NCBI GenBank assembly: GCA_001600415.1
Contig: BCJX01000017.1
Span: forward strand, 675,005 to 739,004
Length of the DNA: 64,000 bases
Direction: 5' to 3'
Source: Pascua guehoae
Lineage: Eukaryota > Basidiomycota > Tremellomycetes > Trichosporonales > Trichosporonaceae
Below the pieces are notes generated by a model. The model saw only the letters and a program-made list of their open reading frames with translations. It had not been told where the DNA came from and made no database searches. The stretch's first letter is position 1; every line of letters starts with the position of its first letter. Below, one piece after another: positions 1 to 11,885 of the stretch. The position numbers and the translations under genes were made by a program.

Positions 1-38
1 GATGGGAGGGGTTCTCACACAATACACCACCTTTCAAG

Positions 39-1566
39 ATGCCGTGGAACGAAGTCGAAGAGAAGCAGTTCGCCCTCACCAGGCCTATTCGCGACGCGCT
101 CGACAAGAAGCCTCCCTCTGTCTTTACACCATTCAACGAAACCCGGTGGCATAAGGGGGTCCTCACACGTCTCCAAGTCGGTGATACAGAGCAGACATGG
201 CTCCACGTTACGAACCTCGCGGGCAAGACGTTTGATGTCACCAAGGACATGGCCGACACCCTCCCTTCTGCGGACGACTGGAAAGAGCTCAAACGGATGC
301 ACTACAGGCAGAACTGGGAGAGCGTGGACGGCGGGAACCATGCCAAAGGGAACGACATGATCATCGGTGGCGACACGATCAACGGTGGCGAAACGACCAA
401 CGGTGACGCCAAACTCGACAAAGACGAAGGCGGCGGTGGGTCGTGGTTCGCGCTGAAGATCGAGATTCCTCATCACAAATCAACCCTCGAGTACCACAAG
501 CAGGTGTGGGCCGGCAACCACACGGGCGCCCCATTCACCAAGCCCGACGACACCAAGGCCGCCAAGCCCGACGCTGACGACTGGGCCCGCGAGTTTGGGC
601 GATACCCCCGCAAAACGATTCCCGACTGGGCAGAGCCCATCGTCGCTTCGGCATCCAAAGACGTACGCGCTACCGGCCCTCTTCCCTTCGTACATCCGTT
701 CATGACCGACTGGAATTATCTGAAGACCGCTGTTTACGACATCGATCTTTGGGCGTACATTACAAGGCGCACGTGGCTCAAAGAGGTCGAAAAGAAGCTT
801 GGCGCTGAGTGGGCCTGCACACATTACGAGCCATGCTACGAGCCATACTATTTCCGCGCCAAGGATGACAACGACAAGGGCTTCTACGCTCGCGCTCACG
901 AAGTCCTCCTTTGTGACTATAGCCACCTTACCTGGTCGTGGGCGGCTGAGCGTGGTGAACCCAACGGGCCCAGCCGTGCCATCCTCGATTACGGCTACGC
1001 TCACGACATCCTCGAGTTCACCCGGGCCAAACACACGGTCCCCTCCGAGGGCGGACGGGAGGCTCAACGGTGGGCAACGGTTTTCGGTGCATCCCTGTCC
1101 GACTTTCCGCTTTCGTACCTTCCCGAGAGGGAGACGCCGGTCCTCCTCGAGGTCCTCACCAAGGATGCAGCCAAAGACATCGTCTACCGGGTTCCCTCAA
1201 CCTGTGCGTTTTTGGAACATGAGGGATATAGGAGCACTAACAATAGACGTGGACGTTCCAGTCGTTGCGCCGACTTACGAAGAAGTCATCGATGCGTTCC
1301 ATGCCATTTTCACTGGAGAAACCCGTCCCGAATACAGACTCGACCACAAACATCTTCGTCAACAGATCCACTATTTATGCAAGCGCCTGGGCTTCGAGTG
1401 TGAGGACGACGGAGGCGAGACGGTCACGTGTTCTCCAGCCCGGCCTCCGGTAGACGAGTATGGTTACCGCCGTTATGACCCCGACAGCGCGTCCAAGCCC
1501 AATATGGTATTCACGTTTACTAAGGAGAGTATTGGTTTTAGGGAGGAAAAGCGTAGGGGTTGGTGA
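39..1566 (+). CDS. Unrecognised 494-residue protein, 2 exons
   Basis: Exons 39..1203 and 1247..1566 join in frame to 495 codons including the stop. The 43-nt intron has a GTGCGT donor, a CTAAC branch site and an AATAG acceptor. Reading through the intron instead shifts frame and gives a short unrelated tail, which supports splicing. The protein starts MPWNEVEEKQFAL. It is hydrophilic, with no signal peptide or membrane span; it is rich in Trp, Asp and Lys and has a Gly/Asp-rich segment around residues 105-135. I recognise no domain or family. The second exon encodes a charged segment (HLRQQIHYLCKRLGFECED). The ATG lies only 39 bases into the window, so an upstream 5' exon cannot be excluded. 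Good confidence that it is coding; function unknown. Confidence 0.72.
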
Positions 1567-2222
1567 TGGTCTTGTTGTGGAAAATAGTGAACGGACATGC
1601 AACAAATGATGCTGGGGTGTATTATGGAGTACAAGTAATAGGCCGCATGTTGCTTGACGCTCAGCGCTCAGTTAAGAGCGGTCAGGGGTTGAAGGACGGT
1701 CGTCCACGTTTCTGGAACCGGTTGTATTCTGTACATGGGAGCTCATCTTGCAAGGCTATCGACGTCGAGCAGCATTGTCTGAGGGCAGCCCAGAACCTCG
1801 ACACGTTGCTCCATAATGCAGCGAACTGCCACACTCACTTGACAATGACGTCAGCTGCCAGAGACCACAACGCGCGTTCGAATCCTCGCAGAGGGAGCCC
1901 CAGGCAGGCAGCTTACACAGCGCGCACATTGCTCGGTGTGTTGTGCAATATGAAAGATCAGGATGCAGAATACCTCGTTATGATAAGAAGCAGTTTGGTA
2001 GCGAAGATGGAACGTTGTGTTGGAGATTGCCGCATCCAGCCGCCACCCACTTTGGGCTGCCTGGGCACTTTGGATTGATTGCATCCGTCTTGTTTGCCAC
2101 CCACAAGCACCACACCACCCCACTGTCACAGTCTCCAACTTACTCAACTACTGTACACAAACCCACAACCCCCACATCCCTCTCCCCCTCTCCCATCCCC
2201 CACCTCTACCCGCCCCGCCGCG
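1567..2222. other. Intergenic, 656 bp
   Basis: No gene seen; the ORFs here are short and have no family resemblance. It contains a perfect TGACGTCA (CRE-like) octamer at 1846-1853 and a long C/T-rich tract at about 2160-2222 just before the next ATG, typical of a fungal promoter or 5' UTR. Confidence 0.6.
1846..1853. promoter_or_regulatory. CRE-like TGACGTCA palindrome
   Basis: Perfect TGACGTCA octamer, the known binding site of CREB/ATF bZIP factors, about 370 bp upstream of the PROPPIN start. Its use here is inference only. Confidence 0.3.
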
Positions 2223-4524
2223 ATGCAGCTCGGGCGCTACCAGGTGTCGACGCTGCGGCCCCCGCCCATCCATGGCATCCACTTCTCGCCCGACGGACGC
2301 GTGTTCGCCGTCGCCACCGAGACCGGATACGAAGTTTGGCGCACCTGGCCACTCGGACTGGTGCGGCGGCGATGTGAGTAGAGGGACGGGGGGGTAGGGC
2401 TGGACTATGTGTGTTCGAGGCTGGGCCGGTAAGCGCAACCGAACCGGTGGTGTGGGCGTTCATCGAGGACACCATATCTTGCCGTCCGTGACGCATAAAC
2501 ACACATCCATGCGTCGCCATTGCAGTCCCCACGATGTCCCTCGTACTTCTGGGAATGGTCGTTGATGGCACTGCTACCCCCCCCCCCCCTTCTCCCCACC
2601 GCTCCACCGTCGCTGACAATAGCTCTCCCCGGTACGCTTGCACGCGCGGTACCCCTCCCCCACTCGCCGCTTCTGGTCCTGCAGGGCGGAGGCGCAGACC
2701 CACTCTTCCCGCCGAACAAAGCCGTGATCTACCACGACGCCCGCGGGGTACCCGTTGCCGAGCTCGAGTTTGGGTGAGTGCGAGACTTGAAGTGGAGCGA
2801 CGGGAAGCGACAAGGCGCCCGCGGCCGCACGAGGGGTGGCATGTAACGCTAGCTGCTTCTTGAGACCTATCGTTCCACCGGGGTCTGGGCCGCCGCTTCT
2901 GTTGGGATGGGGTCTCGAACAGGCCTATGGAGCAGCATGCCGTACTTGGTGCTCATACCGTGGCCTCTCTCCCTGGCGACTCCTTCGTGACGGCCCGTTT
3001 GTTCGCGCGCTGACAGAGTAGCGAACGCATCCGGGGCATCGCGGTTAGGCAGCGCACCGTGGTGATCGTGCTCCTGCGCCGAGTCCTGGCTTACGAGTAC
3101 GATCTGGACACTGAGCAGGGATTCCGCATCTCGCTGCTCGGCGAGTGGGCCACTGCCGAGAACGAGCAAGGTGAGCACTGGCGGCCGCCAGCGACGCATC
3201 TGACATTTAGGCCTGACGGCTGTCTCGACTGCTCCGGGGTCGACACTCCTAGCCCTCCCAGGACGTCAGCCGGGTCATGTCCAACTGGCTCACTTGCCAC
3301 CATGCCCGCCACCACCAGTGCCGCCCTCCCCGCAGAGTCCTGAACGTGGGAGTTCACCACCGCCGAACGCACCAGCGACGACGTTCCGGTCGCCCATCTT
3401 GCTCGCCCACACCCACCCACTCTCTGCGCTCGCGTGTTCTGCCTCTGGTGCCCATCTCCTCACAGCGAGCGAGAGAGGCACCCTCCTGCGTGTGTGGGAC
3501 ACGGCACGGGGTGCACTCGAGGCCGAGCTCCGCCGCGGTGTGGACAGGGCAGAGATTTGGGGTCTCGTGTTTGAAGATACCGTCTTCCCACCAGCGACGG
3601 GCGAAGGGCGGCGTGACACTGCGCGGAGGAAGGGAGGCAGGGTCGTGGGGTGGAGCGATAAGGGCACAGTCCATGTGTGGGGCGGTGGCGACAAGAAGCC
3701 TACCAAGGCGTGAGTCGGCAGAAGCGTAGCCAAGAAGATTGCCATTCGTCTTCATGCTGACTCTCAGTCCACCTCAATCGCTGACTAACGTCCTGTCCAA
3801 GGCTCTATCTCTGCCAAACTACTTTTCGTCGACTGCCAGTGAGGCACAATACTACCTGCCCCGGAAGAACCCGCATGCGTTCTCGAGCGCGATCGGGGCC
3901 GCGGTCGACGCTGCGGGTCTTCCGAGCATGCGTATCGCCGAGGGTGACGACGAGCCCCTGGCCGAGCGGTATGTGGTGTCCTGGATCGAGGTCGACGTTG
4001 TCGACGACGAGGACAAGCCGTCCTCTGCCGACAAGGAGAACCGCCCCGAGGGCTACACCGGGGACAAGTTACAGTTACGGCGTAACACCGGGGGCATGAC
4101 GATGGGCTCGCGTGAGGAGCGACACAGTTTCGGCTCGGACGCAACCAGCACGCGGACCGCGACACCCACGCGCCGGGCCGACACGCCCACGGCCGTTGCG
4201 GCAGCCAGCGGTGCCGCGCTGCACCGACGGTCAAGCTCTGGGAGCGCACGCACGATCAACACGGCGCGTGCCTCCCCGCAGCCCGGGGTGCAGATCCTGC
4301 GCGACCGCGACCGCGAGCGCAGCGAGCGTAAGCGCCGCATGACCCTCGAGGCCCCGCCAGCGACGCGGCGCGAGCGCCAGCTCGTCGTCATTACGTTTGC
4401 TGGCGATTGGTACCGCCTCGCACTCCCCGAGCCTGTTGAACCAGGTGACGACAAGGACAAGCTCAAGACGACGTGCAAGCTTGTAGAGTACCGCCGCCTC
4501 GGAGTTGGGGGGGGCGGGTGGTAG
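2223..4524 (+). CDS. PROPPIN (WIPI3/WIPI4, Hsv2-like) beta-propeller, autophagy
   Basis: Five exons (2223..2373, 2623..2773, 3022..3170, 3211..3709, 3768..4524) join to 568 residues with all phases matching. PROPPINs are seven-bladed WD40-like propellers that bind PI3P and PI(3,5)P2 and act on phagophore, endosome or vacuole membranes. Visible landmarks in order are GIHFSPDGRVFAVATETGYE (blade 1), GGGADPLFPPNKAVIYHD, a segment matching the family's 'GRxxGHVQ' strand (LALPGRQPGHVQL), the lipid-binding double arginine ELRRGVDRAEIWGLVF at about residues 255-270, and a final blade strand QLVVITFAGDWYRL. The LRRG (not FRRG) form and the sequence around it resemble WDR45/WDR45B more than Atg18. Oddities: a Pro-rich loop follows GHVQLAHL, and there is a low-complexity insertion of about 120 residues (roughly 395-520, Arg/Ser/Thr-rich) before the last strand. 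The domain order supports the call strongly; the subfamily is inferred. Confidence 0.9.
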
Positions 4525-5864
4525 CGCTAGAGCACAGTTGTAAGTGTGAGATCAGGTTGGAGGTAGAACGAGTGTTGTATGTTTGAGCATAGGCGATACC
4601 ATGCATGCGTCACGAGTATGAGTAGGAGAAGTGTGCAGTGGAAATAAGCTCAAAGCTGGGGTTGGTAGTCTAGAGGGGGTCAGCGGAGAGGCTGCGGAGT
4701 AGGCTCTGGGGTCCTGCCACGATGCTGGCGAGGCTGAGAGGGTATTGACACGCAACCCAATTTCTGAACTGCCTCACAATCAGTGCATGCCACTCCAGAC
4801 GCATCACGACCTCGCCAAGAAGACTAGTGGTGGCCAGAAGCGCGATCTCCAGCTCACGTGTACAATAACCAGCAGGTCCAACCTCCTCCTCGACCAGATC
4901 ACCAGTGGTCTCAACCCGCTCTCGGCGCAGGGTGGTCTGGTGCAATAATAAGGGGTGAGGTGATCGCAACCCAAGAACGAAGGCATGTACAGCCCCCCTC
5001 CTCCTAGTCACGGGGCGAACTAGGTCCGATACAATATCCACCGACATCCTCTCGTCACTGGTACATGGATTCTTGCCCGTCTAGCAAACTGAGATCCTGA
5101 GAACGAGTCTTGTCCCATAACCCCGAGGAGGAACATGTCTGGAACCAGGAGAAATGATTGTACACCATAGAACCAAGCGGCCTGCACAAATGATGCTTGC
5201 GCTGCCGACTGAACACCCACCCCCAGGCCGCAGACGTGCTCGGTATGCCAGACCGCATCAAATGCGTCAGAGCATGAACGGCACATTGTCGAGCAGACCT
5301 CTCGAGGCACCGCGCAGACCCAACATCCAAGCTGTCGCGTAATGCAGGATACGAGTCGTTCCCGAGGCCGCTGTTTCTCAGCCAACATTAACGTATGGCG
5401 TCTACCACCCCTCGAGCGCCATGGTATCGATGCATGCCATGGAGAATGTAGAAAGCAGTACAGTCCTGTAGTCATTAGTTCATGCATGGCATTTCCAGTT
5501 CCAGCCATCACTGCCACCCAGCAGCCAGCGCCCAGTGGTGCCTGACCCACCACCACCCCCAGCAGCCAATAACCTCGCCCCCGATTCCCCCCCAACCACG
5601 ACGGGACAAAATCACAAAAATCCAATATCCCGCCCCCTGCCCTTGCCCAGCGCCTGCCGCCCACCCACTCATCAACCTCGCGCTCGCTCGTCTCGGACTC
5701 TACGCCAGTCGACACGCAACGGTGAGTCCGACGCCGAGCCCGCGTCCTCGGCCGCGACGCCGACATCGAGTCCGCGCTAGGTCGCCGCCGGGGCGCGGGG
5801 CGGTCGGGACGGGCGACAGCGAAGAGTCTAACAAGACTTGGGCTTGGCTGACGGCAGAATCAAC
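4525..5864. other. Intergenic, 1340 bp
   Basis: No gene recognised. A 248-codon minus-strand ORF at 5020-5766 has Cys/Trp/Arg-rich composition with no motif and is judged chance. The last 300 bp are C-rich and may hold the NDUFA13 promoter and 5' UTR. Confidence 0.5.
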
Positions 5865-6486
5865 ATGACGGGCTTCCACGGTTTCCGGCAGTGGGTATCT
5901 CGGAGTCGAGTCGGGTCGAGTCGAGGTCGTGTGGCGGTGTGGTCGTGTGGTGGTGGTCGAGTCCGGGGTCGCGGCCGTGTGGTCGCGTCCTGTGGTGGTT
6001 GAGAGTGTGGACGATGGGGCCTGCGCATGATCGGCTCGGAGTCAAGCACCCGAGTACATGCTGCTGCATGCCCCCTACCGTGCTGGGCAAGAGTCCTCGC
6101 CGTGCCGTGCATTCTGGGCCAGGACGGGCACGGCGTACGGCGCGAGTCGATCTGTGTCCCGGCGGCCCATCGCACCAGTACCCAACCCAACCCCACCCCA
6201 CACGCGACCCGCCCCGCCCTCGACGCATTCTCGCCCTGCCCTCGACTTGCTCGACATGCTCGCCATGCTCTGCATGCTCGACACGCTCACACGCCCTCAT
6301 TCTAGCTAACACTCCAGGGACATGCCCCCGCCCGGCGGGTACGAGTCGCTCAAGTTCAAGCGCAACCTGCCCGTGCGTGGGCCGAGCGGCGCGCTCATCT
6401 TTGGCTCCCTCTTGGTCGTTTGTGGGCTGGGGTTCTGGCGTCTCGGCGCGGGTAACCTTGAGCGTCGGTGAGTGCCGAGGTTTGGT

Positions 6487-6535
<49 letters not shown>

Positions 6536-7594
6536 GGTGGTGTTGGGGAGGGCGATTGGGAGAGCGATTAGGAGGGACTATTGAGAGGGTGTGAGGATAA
6601 AGTTGTTGGGGGTCGCGGACGGGCTCAGTGTGGAGAGGGACGGGACTTGGGAAGGTTGTCGAGCGGGCGTGGCTGGACGGAGTGGTTTGCATTGCATTGG
6701 TTGCCGTGCATCCATGTGGTGATCTGAAGATCAGGATGATCCACAGAGCCGCCAGTGTGCACGTCAAGTCTACGGCTCCACGGCGCCGTCATCTCGTCCC
6801 TGTGATTGTCCCCCTGCCAATCCCCCCGCACACTCTCGAAACTCACTCACGCGCAACACCAACTAACCCCGCAGCGAGCTCGAGCGCGAGAAGGCCTGGT
6901 CGCGCATCTACCTCGTCCCCGCCATCCTGGCCGAGCAGGACCGCGACGCCTACCGCCGAGACGCGGCCGCCGCCGCGCGCGAGAAGGAGATTATGAAGGA
7001 CGTGCCTGGCTGGGAGGTGAGTCGAGTTGACGCGAGCGGAGGCGAGCTGTTTTCGGACAGGCGAAGGGGGGATAGCGGTGCCAGTGCGCGTGGTGGAACG
7101 GCTGCAGAATTGGGGCGGTGCGGGGACGTCGGAGCGGGACTGAGGGGATGGCGGGGCGGCACCGAGTGATGGAGCCAGCCTTGCAGCTCGAGCGAACGCG
7201 AGGGTTAGCTGGGTGCGGAGTTATGTGCGGGGTGAAGGCGGTCGAGGGAACGAGATGAGAACGAGGCGTTGGCCATCCGTTGCAATTCGCAATGGATGTG
7301 TTGCCAAGGTTCTGGTGCCCTCCTTCGTGCTTCTCCCAGACCCTCGTACCCCCCCCCGCGCACCTCTCACAGCTCTCCTGGGGCTAGCAACCACCCCCGT
7401 TCCTCATCTGCGTTCCCAATATGCCCGCTCTTGTTTCTGCGGCCAGACCGATCAGTCCCTAGCAAATCCCCACACCCTTCCAGAGTTGCCAACACCCCCT
7501 CCCCCTCCCGGTGCACGTACTAACTCCCTACCAGGTCGGCAAGCCGATCTACCACTCGAAGAGGTATACCCCCAGCACCATTGTCGTCCTCTAG
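5865..7594 (+). CDS. NDUFA13: NDUFA13 / GRIM-19, complex I accessory subunit
   Basis: Four exons (5865..5890, 6318..6467, 6875..7016, 7535..7594) give 125 residues. This is the B16.6/GRIM-19 accessory subunit of mitochondrial complex I, a single-pass inner-membrane protein. The diagnostic family signature DMPPPGGY followed by KRNLP is at residues 9-25, then GPSGALIFGSLLVVCGLGFW forms the one membrane span (about 26-47), then a charged helix ending EKEIMKDVPGWEVGKPIYHS, matching the family's 'IMKDVPxWxVGxxxYxT'. The first exon is only 26 nt (MTGFHGFR, with the split Q codon joining it to the signature). The introns are long for this window (427, 407 and 518 bp), and intron 2 starts with a 48-nt G homopolymer. 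The C-terminus is short compared with the animal protein, ending YTPSTIVVL. Confidence 0.92.
6487..6534. repeat. Poly(G) tract, 48 nt
   Basis: Uninterrupted run of 48 G beginning 19 nt into intron 2 of NDUFA13. The true length may be affected by assembly or sequencing limits. Confidence 0.9.
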
Positions 7595-8835
7595 ACGACG
7601 AAATGTATGGCATAAGAAGCGGACTGGTGTGGTTGCGGCTGTGTGTTTCGGCTCAGAAGCAGACGCGAGTTTGTGTCTGTTGGGAATTGGTGGCATTATG
7701 GCATGGTAACAAGGTCGTGTCGTGACAAGGAAAAGTCGTGTGCAGCGCGCAATGTGAGGTTGAACTCGGTGACGGTCATATCGTAGAGTGTACGGAATGG
7801 GAGACCCCCGCAAGCGAGTCGAAGCGGTGTCTCCCCATCGGTACCATCACAGTCGGTAATTTCACTTCTCCCTCGAGTCTCAAAGGCTGCCTCTCACAAC
7901 CTTGCCTGGTGCCAATCGTCCGCCTCTGGACCCCTTGCCCTCTCTCCATCTGGGTCTCATGGGTCACGCTATCCTGTTCTCTGGGCCAGGCTCTCTTCCT
8001 ACCCAGTTGCGTCTTACCCAGCGTTCCCAACTCGCCCTGCTTTCTCTTCCGCCCGTAAACCAAGTCTGTAGCAGTAGACCCAGGTCGGCGTGCGTCAGCT
8101 CCAGTCACCTCTAGCTCTTCGCCTTCTGTGTCCCCCATAACCCCCCCTATAGTCGCGCCAGATACCTCTGCTCCTGCGCCCTCTGTAGCTCCCGCCGACC
8201 CCCCCGCCCCACCCCCGCGTCCTCTCTCCCCCTCCCCCCTCCCCTTCCCATTCGGCAACGTTCATCGCCCCCTTGCTCGTCACGTCAGTTCTGGGGTCCT
8301 CGCAGACCAGTACCTCGTCCTCGATCAAGGCATCCATCTCCAACCCCCCGCCGCGCATGTGAAATTACCGCGCGTTTGCCACCCGACCCCGTCCCGATCC
8401 AGCGACCAGCCACCGCTCATGGGCACGGGCGTTAGGGGGTTGGGGGCGGCCTCGGCCTCTGCTTGGGCTCTCCCGATGGTGATTGCCAATGAACGGCGGT
8501 GGAACATGATCACGCTGGCTAATGGTCGCTGGGCCGCTGCTGGTTGCTTTCCGCTGACAGCTGGTTGTCTCGACTTTACACTGCGCACACGAGTCGCCAC
8601 CAGCCTGCTCCCCGCCATCACACCCGCCGCGGCCACCAGACCGCCCCAGCTGGCTATCACTTTCAGCCCCAAAGCTACCCTTGTGCAACCCCAAGGCCAT
8701 AGTAAAACAGGAGACTCGAATGCATCATCGCCCCATCCCGGGCGGAAATGTTTAAAAAAGTAAAAAGCGAAAACGAAAGTCTGCCTCTGCCTCTTCTCTG
8801 CTGCTCGGTGCCGGTGGTGGGTGGCAGCGACGAGC
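7595..8835. other. Intergenic, 1241 bp, convergent NDUFA13/H4
   Basis: Lies between two genes pointing towards each other. ORFs of about 210 and 160 codons here are Pro/Arg/Gly-rich mirror images on opposite strands with no motif; I see no gene. Confidence 0.5.
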
Positions 8836-9380
<545 letters not shown>

Positions 9381-9387
9381 TTATATA
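9381..9387 (-). promoter_or_regulatory. Candidate TATA box of histone H4
   Basis: Reads TATATAA on the minus strand, 130 bp upstream of the H4 ATG. The position and sequence fit a TATA box; no start-site data. Confidence 0.5.
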
Positions 9388-9536
9388 CTGCGAGGTCGGG
9401 GGGGCGGGTGGAGGCACCAGGTACGCTTGCTGAATGGGTGACGGAGGCGAGTAATTCAGGGTAAACTGGCCTGTTGACATTGTTATTTAATTTTGCTCCC
9501 GCTGGGGGTCCCATTTACGGCGTTTCCGAGTAAAAG

Positions 9537-9544
9537 TCACGTGA
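9537..9544. promoter_or_regulatory. E-box palindrome TCACGTGA
   Basis: Perfect 8-bp palindrome with the CACGTG core (bHLH/Cbf1-type site by general knowledge), between the divergent H4 and PXA genes. Function inferred only. Confidence 0.3.
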
Positions 9545-10091
9545 TATAATTAAAATGGGTGAGCGGCGTTTCAAGCAAAACAGACCCACAACACCGAAAA
9601 ATACTGTACACGGCACATGTGATCCAGGCGCGGGGCGGGGTGATCGGCGTCATGGGTGGCACCCCGGGTTGCAGCAGCGGCGTGATGCAGCCTTGCATGA
9701 ATACCAGGGTACTACTACTGGCACAGAATATCCCATGAATGCAGGCAGCAATGACAGACAAGTCCAAGTACGACGACCACTCTACGCACACTACGAGAAA
9801 CGACGCCGAGGCATGACCACGCAGCATGCGCAGCCCACACGATGGGGACAGAGCATGAGCTGACAGCGCGCGCACAGACCCATCCACACACTAACGCAGG
9901 CCCGCCACCGAAACGGGCAATCCACTCACTCACCACACACCACCCGACGCGACCTGACACGCGTCACGACCACGACCACCACCACCACAACTTGCCTCGA
10001 CTACACTTGTCCCCCACCTCGCCGCATCCACGCACCACGCTCCCGTTCCGTGTCGCTCGCGCCCGCTGGCACACCGCCGCAGGGTCCCCAC

Positions 10092-11885
10092 ATGCGCCGG
10101 CCCCGGGCGCCGCTCGCTGTCGAGCTCCTCGCCGACTCGGACGGTGCACTTCCGCCCCTCTTCCAGACCAGCGCCGATGTCGAGGTTGAGGCCAAGGCCA
10201 AATCCGCCGTCCCCGCGTCGCCGGGTACGACCCCGGCGCCGACCACAGAGCCCGAGTCGGACACACCAGGGCCCGCCGAGCTCCACGCGCGCATCTACCA
10301 CCTGACGGCACTCGCGCTCCGCGCCTACCTGGCGTCATGGTACACGCGCCTCTCTCCGCGCGAGCCGCGGGGCACGGCCGCGCTCCTGCCGACCGTGACG
10401 CGCGACGTGATTGTGCCGCTCGTGGGGCCCTTGCTCGAGCGCCCGATGACGCCCGAGGGCGCCGCGGCGCTGTGCGACCTCGTGCTTGTCCACCTTCCAA
10501 CGCTCCTGGCCACGCACGTTGAGACGTACCACGCCGCCCAGTCTGCGGTCGCGGCGGGCCTCGCGCGCGGGGACGACGGGAGCCGCGTGGCCCTCGATGC
10601 GGCGTACCATGCCCGTCTGCCGCTGTTATCTACGATCCCGCCGAACGCGGCGTCGTCGGCTTCCCCCTCGCCATCGCCGTCGCCCAATCCGTCGCCCAAT
10701 CCGTCCCCCGACCCGTCGTCCGAGTCGGACCCACAGCCCAACCCCAACCCCAACCCCAACCCCCACACCCACTCCATCCCCACACCCCGCCCCGCCCCGC
10801 CGCCGGCCTACACCCTCAACCCGGCCTACACGACAGCCCTCGTCGACGCCTTCCTCTCCCTCCGCCTGCCCCCGCCCGACCTCGCCGCAGACGCGGAACG
10901 CCTCGCGATCCGCGAAGTCGTCGCGCGCAGCGTGCTCCTCAACGTCGGCCGGCGCCTCGGCGCCCCTTGGTTCTGGGCCCAGATTTGCCTCAAGCAGATC
11001 CGCCCGCCCCCGCCGCCGCGGGAAATATGCCACGACCACTCGGCAGCGCACACGGTCGCGCGTGCCCTCGACGCCGCCGCACGCGCCGCGCGCGCGCTCC
11101 TCTCGATCGTCCTCCTGCTGTGGAACGGGGGCGCGTGGGTCCTCGCGACTCTCCAGACGTGTCCGCCTGCGCGCGAGCGGCGCGTCGTCGCGCCCTGGCT
11201 TGCCCTCGGCCGCGCCGTGCTCTTTGGCGGCGAAGAACTCGGCGGCGGTGGGGCAATGAGCGTGAACCCGGATGAATGCAGCGACGGCGACATGGACGAT
11301 ACTCCCACCCCCGTCCGCCTCCCGCCCCCACTCACCCTGCGCGTCACCTGGACCACGCTCGAAGCGACCGCCACCCTCCTCTCCCCGGCCCTCGACACCC
11401 TCCTCCCCCACCTCTTCACGACATACGTGCTCACCCCCCGCGTCGGCCTCCGCATCGTCGCCCTCCTCGAGCGCGTCCTGTTCCCCAACGGCTGGCCGAC
11501 CCCCGCGCCCCCAGACCCCACGCCCGAAGAGGCCGCCGCACTCGACGCCCAGCTCCGCGAACGCCTCGCCCAGCGCTGGCCCGCGTGGCTCGGAAAACTC
11601 GGCGTCCTCCCCCGCCACGTCCTCACGCCCTTTACCGATGCGGGGTGCAATGCCCATCTTGTGGCTATGGTGTATGACGCGGCGTTTGCGGCCCTCGTGC
11701 CAGAGCTCGTCGAGGGTGGTCGGGATGTAAAGGTGGACAACGTGCAGAGGCGCGAGGGGATCGACATGCGCGTGAGCGAGAAGCCAATACCCGACTCGGG
11801 CGCGAAACGTGCCTCGACCGAGGCGGCGGCGGTGACTATGACGGTGCCGGGTATCGAGATCCAGTCCAGAGAGGATGGCTCGTAG
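10092..11885 (+). CDS. PXA-domain protein, intronless
   Basis: A single exon of 597 residues from ATG 10092. The reading frame extends to a GTG at 10050, but the first ATG begins MRRPRAPLAVELLADSDG. Residues about 65-330 match the PX-associated (PXA) domain found in sorting nexins and fungal relatives: ALRAYLASWYTRLSPREPRG near its start, then LCDLVLVHLPTLLATHVETY, and later AIREVVARSVLLNVGRRLGA. Such proteins act on endosomal, lipid-droplet or ER membranes, but no PX or RGS domain is visible here. A low-complexity Ser/Pro/Asn repeat (SPSPSPNPSPN...) interrupts the domain around residues 195-235. A second helical block (about 400-520) contains VTWTTLEATATLLSPALDTL. The gene is extremely GC-rich and is the only clearly intronless gene here besides the ABCF gene. 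Confidence 0.82.
   Translation: MRRPRAPLAVELLADSDGALPPLFQTSADVEVEAKAKSAVPASPGTTPAPTTEPESDTPGPAELHARIYHLTALALRAYLASWYTRLSPREPRGTAALLPTVTRDVIVPLVGPLLERPMTPEGAAALCDLVLVHLPTLLATHVETYHAAQSAVAAGLARGDDGSRVALDAAYHARLPLLSTIPPNAASSASPSPSPSPNPSPNPSPDPSSESDPQPNPNPNPNPHTHSIPTPRPAPPPAYTLNPAYTTALVDAFLSLRLPPPDLAADAERLAIREVVARSVLLNVGRRLGAPWFWAQICLKQIRPPPPPREICHDHSAAHTVARALDAAARAARALLSIVLLLWNGGAWVLATLQTCPPARERRVVAPWLALGRAVLFGGEELGGGGAMSVNPDECSDGDMDDTPTPVRLPPPLTLRVTWTTLEATATLLSPALDTLLPHLFTTYVLTPRVGLRIVALLERVLFPNGWPTPAPPDPTPEEAAALDAQLRERLAQRWPAWLGKLGVLPRHVLTPFTDAGCNAHLVAMVYDAAFAALVPELVEGGRDVKVDNVQRREGIDMRVSEKPIPDSGAKRASTEAAAVTMTVPGIEIQSREDGS

Noticed and set aside
1864..1890. GTTCGAATCC T-loop-like sequence
   Set aside because: Flanking bases do not form a T stem and no A-box lies at the right distance.
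5020..5766. 248-codon minus-strand ORF
   Set aside because: Cys/Trp/Arg-rich composition, no motif, no splicing structure; lies in GC-rich DNA where long chance ORFs are common.
7776..8763. Opposed ORFs of 160 and 211 codons between NDUFA13 and H4
   Set aside because: They are mirror images over the same C/G-rich DNA, low-complexity Pro or Gly/Arg, with no family signal.
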